NCBI GenBank assembly: GCA_005239585.1
Contig: SBBU01000181.1
Span: forward strand, 1 to 5,631
DNA from: Planctomycetaceae bacterium
Lineage (GTDB): Bacteria; Planctomycetota; MHYJ01; SBBU01
Reading direction: 5' to 3'
DNA: 5,631 nt
In this document: positions 1 to 5,169 of the stretch, in pieces
How the letters are laid out: each line of letters begins with the position of its first letter
How positions within the stretch are numbered: the stretch's first letter is position 1
The notes under the pieces: model-generated
Told to the model about the DNA's origin: nothing
The model's input: only the letters and a program-made list of their open reading frames with translations
Database searches by the model: none
Made by a program: the position numbers and the translations under genes

Positions 1-24
1 CTTCAGATCTCTTAAATAAAAATG

Positions 25-60
25 AAAACTGAGTTTGTAAATTTTCATATTTTCAGTTTT
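25..60. repeat. AT-rich inverted repeat at the left edge
   Basis: AAAACTGA at 25-32 is the exact reverse complement of TCAGTTTT at 53-60, leaving a 20-base loop. A second, overlapping pair is ATGAAAA (22-28) with TTTTCAT (42-48), so only one of the two can form at a time. The stretch 1-60 has only 13 G or C bases. I see no gene end or recognisable promoter boxes here. In so AT-rich a sequence such pairs can arise by chance, so a function is not claimed. Confidence 0.3.
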
Positions 61-62
61 TC

Positions 63-88
63 TGCCTGTTCGGCAAGCAGGCATTTTT
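63..88 (+). terminator. Possible intrinsic terminator
   Basis: TGCCTGTT (63-70) can pair with AGCAGGCA's counterpart at 76-83, giving an 8-bp stem with one G-T wobble. The loop is five bases (CGGCA, 71-75), and five T residues follow at 84-88. This is the layout of a rho-independent terminator reading on the plus strand. It could end a plus-strand gene lying left of the window, or act inside the leader of the gene that starts at 300. The stem is short, and it sits at the edge of a palindromic repeat whose ends have similar sequence, so it may only be part of that repeat. Confidence 0.4.
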
Positions 89-160
89 CATCCGCCTACG
101 CAGGAAGCCACACCAGTAAAGGCGTTGAGGAATGCGAATCGTTTCCTGCTTCGGCGGATG
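89..160. repeat. 18-bp imperfect inverted repeat, 36-base loop
   Basis: The arm at 89-106 (CATCCGCCTACGCAGGAA) is the reverse complement of 143-160 (TTCCTGCTTCGGCGGATG) at 16 of 18 positions; the two mismatches lie near the centre of each arm. The right arm can also fold on itself as CTGC-TTCG-GCGG (146-157), a stem closed by a TTCG tetraloop. The right arm overlaps the left side of the larger hairpin at 141-247, so the two folds exclude each other. Confidence 0.6.
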
Positions 161-247
161 TCGCCTCGCCGCAGGTGAAGCTCGCCCACCCCCTATGGGG
201 GCGAGGTTCGCCAAAGGCGACCCAATCGGGCGGCCTGCCGAAGAAAC
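141..247 (+). repeat. Long nested hairpin upstream of the epimerase gene
   Basis: Base-pairing read by eye, from outside in: GTTT 141-144 with AAAC 244-247; CTTCGGC 149-155 with GCCGAAG 237-243; GTCGCC 160-165 with GGCGAC 216-221; GGTGAA 174-179 with TTCGCC 207-212 (one G-T wobble); CTCGC 181-185 with GCGAG 201-205; CCCC 190-193 with GGGG 197-200 around a TAT loop. That is about 32 pairs with a few internal loops. It is followed about 50 bases later by the start codon at 300. As RNA it should be very stable. Whether it regulates the gene or is simply a mobile palindrome cannot be told from one copy. Confidence 0.55.
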
Positions 248-299
248 AGAAGGGGCTACAGCTGTCAAGCCGTGTGGCTCCACTTTTCACTCTTCGTTG

Positions 300-1268
300 A
301 TGCGATATCTCATCACAGGCGGAGCAGGTTTCATAGGCAGTCACCTCGCCAGAAAACTCCTCGCAGAAGGACACGAAGTTTATATAATTGACAATCTATC
401 CACAGGTTCAATGGACAACATTCTCGATCTCAAAGCAAACAATAAATTTCATTACGTTATAGATTCCATCTTTAACAAGTCACTTGTTGCAGAGTTGGTT
501 GACGTATCTGATTTTGTATTCCATCTGGCTGCTGCCGTGGGAGTAATGCTTATCGTAGAAAGTCCTGTTAACACTATAGAAACCAACATCAGAGGAACCG
601 ATATAATTCTCACACAAGCTTCAAAGAAAAAGAAACCTGTTATGATCGCATCAACCAGCGAAGTTTATGGAAAATCAAACAACGTCCCATTTAATGAAAC
701 AAACGATATTATGCTTGGCCCTACGATAAAATCCAGATGGTCTTATGCATGTTCAAAGCTTGTAGATGAATTCCTTGCCCTTTCGTACTGGAAAGAAAGA
801 AAGTTGCCAACAATTATCGTGCGGTTATTCAACACGGTTGGTCCAAGACAAACAGGAAGATACGGCATGGTTATTCCAAGATTCATAGACCAAGCGCTAT
901 CTGGCGGGCCAATTACTGTCTATGGCGATGGCAACCAGTCACGATGCTTTGCATACGTCGGCGACGTTATAAATGGCATGATCACTCTTTCAAGAGAACC
1001 CAAGGCTTATGGGGAAATTTTCAACACAGGGAGTGATTCCGAGATAACAATTAACACGCTTGCCGAAAAAGTCCGAGACCTCGTAAACCCACAGGTCAAA
1101 ATCGAACACGTTCCCTACGATGTTGCCTACGAGGCAGGATTTGAAGACCTGCCCAGAAGAATCCCAGACCTGACCAAGATAAGATCACTCATTGACTATA
1201 AAACCACCTTGACTATCGATGGAATTCTGCAAGAAGTTCTTACTTGGAAGAAAGGAATAAAAACCTAA
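300..1268 (+). CDS. NAD-dependent epimerase/dehydratase (nucleotide-sugar, extended SDR)
   Basis: This is a 322-residue extended short-chain dehydrogenase/reductase, the fold of UDP-sugar epimerases, decarboxylases and dTDP/GDP-sugar dehydratases. Such enzymes act in the cytoplasm on sugars for surface polysaccharide or glycan. The Rossmann dinucleotide loop GGAGFIG is at residues 7-13, with an acidic D31 after strand 2 that favours NAD over NADP. HLAAAVG is at 75-81, STSEVYG at 118-124, the catalytic YACSK (Tyr149, Lys153) at 149-153, RLFNTVGPRQ at 175-184, and the sugar-nucleotide-binding GDGNQSRCF near 209-217. I chose the ATG at 300 because the family begins directly with the MRYLITGG strand. 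An in-frame start at 132 would add 56 residues translated from the GC-rich palindrome. No Shine-Dalgarno is visible before 300. The stop overlaps the facing recJ stop by 4 bases. The sequence resembles a widespread bacterial subgroup with IVESP and GPTxKxRWSYACSK blocks, often labelled UDP-glucose epimerase or UDP-glucuronate decarboxylase-like. The substrate cannot be assigned, so no symbol is given. Confidence 0.93.
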   Translation: MRYLITGGAGFIGSHLARKLLAEGHEVYIIDNLSTGSMDNILDLKANNKFHYVIDSIFNKSLVAELVDVSDFVFHLAAAVGVMLIVESPVNTIETNIRGTDIILTQASKKKKPVMIASTSEVYGKSNNVPFNETNDIMLGPTIKSRWSYACSKLVDEFLALSYWKERKLPTIIVRLFNTVGPRQTGRYGMVIPRFIDQALSGGPITVYGDGNQSRCFAYVGDVINGMITLSREPKAYGEIFNTGSDSEITINTLAEKVRDLVNPQVKIEHVPYDVAYEAGFEDLPRRIPDLTKIRSLIDYKTTLTIDGILQEVLTWKKGIKT

Positions 1269-2863
1269 TTACCAAGGCGAATCGCTTTTATCTTAAGCTC
1301 CATGCCTTTTTTGGATCTGATTGAGAGCACCACATCCGTGTGATCATTTGCTTCAATTTCAAAATCTGCTGTGGCCATTACAGACGATGATTCCTTGATT
1401 ACAACAAAACATTCGCCCTTCCTTATCAACTTTGCATTCCTGATCACTAGCAGCGGTTCCGAGTTCTGCATACCATAGGGACTTAGAAGCTCTAACTCTC
1501 TAACTAGTTCATCCGTAATCTCTCCGGGTTTTATCTCAGCATCGATCTTTAGCTCCTGCTCTTTAGATTTTATTTTCGTATTCTCTAAAGCCTCTGCGAA
1601 AGCCTGCAGATTTTTTTTTGGCATTGTTATGCCGCACGCCATCTTGTGTCCGCCAAATTTTGTAAGGTGCTCCTTGTGTTCAGCAAGAACTTTCAACATG
1701 TCGATTCCATCGACACTTCTACACGAACCTCTGGCAATATCTCCTGAGAGGGTGAAGACAAGACATGGCTTTTGATATTCCTTTGCAAGCCTCGATGCAA
1801 CTATTCCGATAACACCAATTGACAGCTCTTTTCCCCATGCAATTAGCACGGATTTGCCTTTGATGCTCTCCTTTACCCTTTTAAGCGCGTCATCCTCGAG
1901 CCTCTTACGCTTGTTATTGGCAGTGGATAACGACTCGACTATTTTCGTTGCCTTGTCAGAGTCACTGGCTAAAAAAAGCTGAACAGCCTCAGAAGCTGAA
2001 GAAACTCTTCCTGCCGCGTTTATTAATGGAATAATTCTCATGCTCATGTCTATCGGTGTAATCTCAGATAAACCACTCCTTTTCATAAGAGCTCTTATCC
2101 CTGCATTTTTAGATAGCGTCAATGCACTTCTTCCATAGTAGACAATTATCCTATTCTCATCTAAAAGCGGGGCTGCATCAGCAACTACAGCAAGAGAACT
2201 AAGGCTCAAACAGAGCGGGAGAAACTCGCTATCCCTTAATCGCGACTCGTATCGTTTGAGCATTCCAAAGGCAAATTTCATAGATATCCCTCCAGATGTT
2301 AGACCAGAAAAAGGATAGCCTATTTTTGGATTCAAAGTGGCAAAGCTCTGCGGTAGGCTTTCAGCTGGCTCATGGTGATCAAGTACAATTGTGTCAACCC
2401 CTTGTTCCCTCGCAAACGCAATCTCATCTAAGTTTGTCTGACCACAATCTACTGTTATCAGAAGCTTTGTCCCCGATTTAATTAATTCATCAATCAAGGA
2501 TCTCGATAATCCATAACCATCTGACCTGTCTGGGATATGGAAATCGACATTCCTTCCCAACATTGCAAAAAGTTTTATTAGGATTGTTGTCCCACAGACC
2601 CCGTCGGCATCATAGTCACCGAAAATTGTAATTTTTTCGTCTTTTTCCAATGCCCTATAACACCTGTCAACAGCCTTGAGCATATCTTTGAACTCGAATG
2701 GGTCGCGTAAAGAATCAAGACGTGGCATTAAAAAGTCCTTTGCTTTCTTGAGCGTATCTATTCCTCGAGAAAGAAGAATCTTGGATGTTACCCTTGAAAT
2801 GCTCAGTAACCTTGAAAAATCGGACGCTCTCTGTTCGGGTACATGCTTTATTATCCACTTCAT
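1265..2863 (-). CDS. recJ: Single-stranded-DNA-specific exonuclease RecJ
   Basis: RecJ is the 5'-to-3' single-strand DNA exonuclease of the DHH phosphoesterase family. It works in RecF-pathway recombination, base excision and mismatch repair, using Mn2+ or Mg2+. The 532-residue product has the expected order: an N-terminal lead-in, GDYDADG at 82-88 (metal-binding aspartates), VDCG at 138-141, the DHH triad at 162-164, the conserved VAD aspartate at 229 before PLLDENR, INAAGR at 281-286, GVIGIVASRL at 350-359, the DHHA1-type GGHKMACG at 404-411, and the C-terminal OB-like entry SPYGMQNSEP at 461-470. All core metal ligands appear present, so it should be active. It is slightly shorter than most RecJ proteins, which exceed 550 residues, but looks complete. 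The ATG lies 9 bases after the cinA stop with no recognisable ribosome-binding site, so translation probably couples to cinA. The TAG stop overlaps the stop of the facing epimerase gene by 4 bases. A run of nine A's lies in its coding strand at codons 417-419. Confidence 0.96.
   Translation of the reverse strand: MKWIIKHVPEQRASDFSRLLSISRVTSKILLSRGIDTLKKAKDFLMPRLDSLRDPFEFKDMLKAVDRCYRALEKDEKITIFGDYDADGVCGTTILIKLFAMLGRNVDFHIPDRSDGYGLSRSLIDELIKSGTKLLITVDCGQTNLDEIAFAREQGVDTIVLDHHEPAESLPQSFATLNPKIGYPFSGLTSGGISMKFAFGMLKRYESRLRDSEFLPLCLSLSSLAVVADAAPLLDENRIIVYYGRSALTLSKNAGIRALMKRSGLSEITPIDMSMRIIPLINAAGRVSSASEAVQLFLASDSDKATKIVESLSTANNKRKRLEDDALKRVKESIKGKSVLIAWGKELSIGVIGIVASRLAKEYQKPCLVFTLSGDIARGSCRSVDGIDMLKVLAEHKEHLTKFGGHKMACGITMPKKNLQAFAEALENTKIKSKEQELKIDAEIKPGEITDELVRELELLSPYGMQNSEPLLVIRNAKLIRKGECFVVIKESSSVMATADFEIEANDHTDVVLSIRSKKGMELKIKAIRLGN
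1611..1619 (-). other. A9 homopolymer inside recJ
   Basis: The plus strand has nine consecutive T's, read as nine A's in the recJ message across the codons for Lys417, Lys418 and Asn419, just after the conserved GGHKMACG block. Runs of this length are known sites of polymerase or ribosome slippage, and in assemblies they can also hide sequencing indels. The frame is intact here: conserved RecJ sequence continues on both sides. Confidence 0.5.
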
Positions 2864-2872
2864 TTATTACTG

Positions 2873-4093
2873 TTATTGATTATTTGAGGGATAATTTTTA
2901 ATGAGATAGAGCCTTAGTATGTTAATTGCGTGGAGCGATGCCTTTTCCTTGATCTCAGACCTTGAGCCCGAAAAGAGAAACTTACTGACTACAACATTGC
3001 CTTTGTTGGCTAGAGATATGTAGGAAAGACCCACAGGCTTTGTCCCTGTAGCACCAGTTGGACCTGCAATTCCCGTCGCTGAAAGAGATAAATCTGCACC
3101 TGATGATTTTAGTATAGCCTGGGCCATCTGAGCACTTGTCTCTTCGCTTACAGCTCCAAACCGACGAATTGTCCTCTCTGAGACACCCATTGTTATTTTC
3201 GATTTGTCGCTATAAGTAACCCGGCCTTCGACAAGCGATGCTGATATGCCAGAAATATCGGTTAATTTGCTTGTAATGAGACCTCCTGTAAATGACTCGG
3301 CAACTGCTAATCTGACACATTTTTGCATTAACATCCGTGCAGTAGTCTCTTCGAGGCCCTCTGCGCCCGTAGAAAAGAGACAATCCCCAAATACTTTTCG
3401 GAACTGTTCATCAAACCATATTTTTTTCCCTTTTAACGATACAGTTACGAGACTATCCTTTGCAGTTATTCCATAAATGGCATCTGAGTCCTTTATTATT
3501 TCCTGAACCTTTTCGTCGACATGTGCCTCTGGAATCCCAAAGATTTTATAATAAGCGATCTTCTCACTTTTATCTGCAAAAGGCCTGAGAAGAGGTATGC
3601 AATAATTCTCAAACATCACCTGCATCTCTGCTGGAACACCTGATAATGTAATAACATGAACTCCATTGTAAAGTAGGTCAAAGCCATCGGCAGTGCCAAC
3701 TGGATTCGGAATAGCAGTAGAGCCCTTTGGAAAATAACACTGAATTTTCATATTTTTTGTGAACTTGATACCCGCTTGTTTACAACGATCTTGCAACTTC
3801 TTCTCGACAGATTTGTCATAAATAAGCGGACGCTTTGCTACCTTTGATACCACATCTCTAGTAAGATCATCTGCTGTTGGTCCTAAACCTCCGGTTATTA
3901 TTATTACCTTTGCCCTTTTAAGCGCAGCTGCCAGACCTTGAAGCAGATCATTAAGATCATCGCCAAATGTAGAATGGTATTTCGGTTCAAGACCATTTTC
4001 GACCAATCTTCTGGCCATATAGGAAAAGTTGGTATCGATACTTCGCCCCCTCAATAATTCAGTTCCGGTTGTGAGTATCTCGACAGAAATCAT
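2873..4093 (-). CDS. cinA: CinA, competence/damage-inducible protein A (MoCF domain + PncC domain)
   Basis: The 406-residue protein has the classic two-domain CinA layout. Residues 1 to about 170 are a molybdopterin-binding-like (COG1058) domain, which in characterised CinA proteins has ADP-ribose pyrophosphatase activity: GTELLRG at 10-16, TGGLGPTADDLTRD at 67-80, NPVGTADGF at 130-138 and GVPAEM at 152-157. Residues from about 250 onward are a PncC-type nicotinamide-mononucleotide amidase: AESFTGG at 265-271, VTYSDKSK at 292-299 with the conserved Lys299, GAVSEET at 313-319, TGIAGPTG at 340-347 and KPVG at 352-355. Together these recycle pyridine-nucleotide breakdown products in the cytoplasm. 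The usual Cys of AESCTGG is Phe here, and the usual LPGVP is LSGVP. The start overlaps the end of the upstream argG-like gene as ATGA, and recJ begins 9 bases after the stop. CinA is often co-transcribed with recombination genes such as recA in other bacteria; here the repair partner is recJ. Despite the name, nothing in the window links it to DNA uptake. Confidence 0.95.
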   Translation of the reverse strand: MISVEILTTGTELLRGRSIDTNFSYMARRLVENGLEPKYHSTFGDDLNDLLQGLAAALKRAKVIIITGGLGPTADDLTRDVVSKVAKRPLIYDKSVEKKLQDRCKQAGIKFTKNMKIQCYFPKGSTAIPNPVGTADGFDLLYNGVHVITLSGVPAEMQVMFENYCIPLLRPFADKSEKIAYYKIFGIPEAHVDEKVQEIIKDSDAIYGITAKDSLVTVSLKGKKIWFDEQFRKVFGDCLFSTGAEGLEETTARMLMQKCVRLAVAESFTGGLITSKLTDISGISASLVEGRVTYSDKSKITMGVSERTIRRFGAVSEETSAQMAQAILKSSGADLSLSATGIAGPTGATGTKPVGLSYISLANKGNVVVSKFLFSGSRSEIKEKASLHAINILRLYLIKNYPSNNQ

Positions 4094-5169
4094 ATCAAGG
4101 AACCGGGTGACTCGATCTTTGTAGTAGTTATATTTCCTTTGAGTAATTCCAGTGTAACCTTTCCAGTAACCTTTCTTTGTATGTCATGAACAAATTTGTC
4201 CATTGCCTCTTTTAATGGAGTGAACCATTTTCCTTCGTAGACGAGCATCGCATATCTTTGGGACACAGTAGGCAAGAAATGAAGTGTGTCCTTATCAAGT
4301 ATTACCGATTCCAGTTCATTAAGCGCCCTATAGAGCAAACATGCTGCCGGTGATTCGTATATTTCACGCGTCTTTGTACCACTCAATCTATTTTCAATTG
4401 TGCTGAACCTGCCAACTGCATTTCTGCCACCAATCTTGGTTAGCTGTTCTACTAATGCAACTGGTTCCAGATGCTCTCCATTTAACTTTACAGGGACTCC
4501 TTGTTTGTACTCTAGAGTTATTGTTGTTGGTTTATTAGGAGCTTCAGATAGAGGTGTCGTCGTTATATACGTATCCTGTTTGGTCGAATCCCACAGCTGT
4601 GAACGTCCCCTGAGTTGTATATTTACTCCCCATAAATTTTGCTCAACGTTATAAGATGCCCGCTTTAATCCTTCTATTTTGATGTTGTGCTTTTTAGCGT
4701 ACTCTATGTCATCCTGTGGAGTTTCCAGCCTCAGATCCTCGAGAGGAGAAATCAGTTTTATATCAGGGTCTAGAGCTTCTATCAGGTTATGAAATCTAAT
4801 ACTATCGTTTCCAATACCTCTTGAACCATGTGCAATGTATTCACAACCCTCTTCTCTAGCTGTTTTGATTAATTCACTAACAATCAGAGGTCTGGAAATT
4901 GCTGAAAACAAATAGTAATTAGATTCATAGAGAGCCCGGGCTCTAAGACATGGATAAACAAACTCAGTTACAAAATCCCTTCGAACGTCTGCAATGTGTG
5001 CTGCCTGTGCACCAAGCTCTATTGCTCTTTCAACAACAGGCTCAAGATACTCCATCTGGCCAAGATTCACAGTCAGCGTATAGACCTTCATTCCCTTTAT
5101 ATTTCTAAGATAGTGAACACAAATTGTGGTATCTGGTCCCCCCGAGTATGCAAGTACTACTTTAGACAT
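4090..5169 (-). CDS. argG: Divergent argininosuccinate-synthase-family protein (ArgG-like), short at the C-terminus
   Basis: ArgG joins citrulline and aspartate with ATP in arginine synthesis. This 359-residue protein aligns with ArgG along its length: P-loop-like AYSGGPDTT (7-15), LGQ (36-38), YESNYYLFSAISRP (81-94), GNDSIRF (120-126), NLWG (178-181), GVPVKLNGE (224-232), the GRFSTIENRL and REIYESP blocks (254-262, 268-274), and KVTGKVTLELLKGN. By human ASS1 numbering, Tyr87, Arg95, Asn123, Asp124, Arg127, Glu270 and Tyr282 are kept. Others are lost: aspartate-binding Thr119 is Arg117, citrulline-binding Ser180 and Ser189 are Asn174 and Asn183, Lys121 is Ile119, and SGGLDT reads SGGPDT. The protein stops at SPGSLI, whereas ArgG normally runs on about 40 residues through SPxSLY and a C-terminal helix used in tetramer contacts. 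The stop lies in the cinA start (ATGA), so the short end looks genuine. The start overlaps the ychF stop by 8 bases; only a weak AGG precedes it. No argB, argF or argH is nearby. Family membership is certain. Activity as ArgG is doubtful, and it may be a paralogue with another substrate, so the symbol is only a family label. Confidence 0.85.
   Translation of the reverse strand: MSKVVLAYSGGPDTTICVHYLRNIKGMKVYTLTVNLGQMEYLEPVVERAIELGAQAAHIADVRRDFVTEFVYPCLRARALYESNYYLFSAISRPLIVSELIKTAREEGCEYIAHGSRGIGNDSIRFHNLIEALDPDIKLISPLEDLRLETPQDDIEYAKKHNIKIEGLKRASYNVEQNLWGVNIQLRGRSQLWDSTKQDTYITTTPLSEAPNKPTTITLEYKQGVPVKLNGEHLEPVALVEQLTKIGGRNAVGRFSTIENRLSGTKTREIYESPAACLLYRALNELESVILDKDTLHFLPTVSQRYAMLVYEGKWFTPLKEAMDKFVHDIQRKVTGKVTLELLKGNITTTKIESPGSLI

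Larger units (their letters stand above)
61..250. repeat. GC-rich palindromic element, possibly MITE-like
   Basis: This stretch differs sharply from its surroundings: bases 121-240 contain 81 G+C out of 120, while bases 1-60 contain 13 of 60. Its ends are imperfect inverted repeats: 61-76 matches the reverse complement of 235-250 at 12 of 16 positions, sharing TCTG and TTCGGCA. The motif TTCGGC recurs at 69-74 and 150-155 and in reverse complement at 237-242. Nested stems fill the inside. No transposase frame and no clear target-site duplication are visible. It could be a non-autonomous mobile repeat, a dispersed palindromic intergenic repeat of the REP type, or a structured leader for the downstream gene. 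Open frames through it are proline/glycine/arginine-rich and look like translated repeat, not protein. Confidence 0.5.

Noticed and set aside
132..299. An upstream ATG at 132 in frame with the epimerase, adding 56 residues.
   Set aside because: The extension runs through the GC-rich hairpin and has no counterpart in the family, whose proteins begin at the MRYLITGG strand encoded from 300.
22..300. A 92-codon plus-strand frame whose TGA shares its A with the ATG at 300 (TGATG), suggesting a coupled leader peptide.
   Set aside because: Most of it is translation of the palindromic repeat, its composition is unlike the neighbouring proteins, it matches no family I know, and it has no ribosome-binding site. 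The TGATG junction is probably chance.
61..300. A CRISPR array or tRNA in the repeat-rich leader.
   Set aside because: The repeats are inverted and irregular, not regularly spaced direct repeats, and no cloverleaf with T-loop and anticodon arm can be drawn.
53..374. Two minus-strand open frames of 76 and 92 codons across the leader region.
   Set aside because: Both read through the palindrome, and one runs into the epimerase coding region. They are rich in Arg, Pro and Ser with no recognisable motif.
2296..2879. Short plus-strand frames opposite recJ.
   Set aside because: They lie entirely antisense to a well-conserved recJ and show no independent signature.
4090..5169. The argG-like gene as a decaying pseudogene.
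   Set aside because: The frame is uninterrupted over 359 codons, many family blocks are intact, and both ends overlap neighbouring genes in the way maintained operon genes do.
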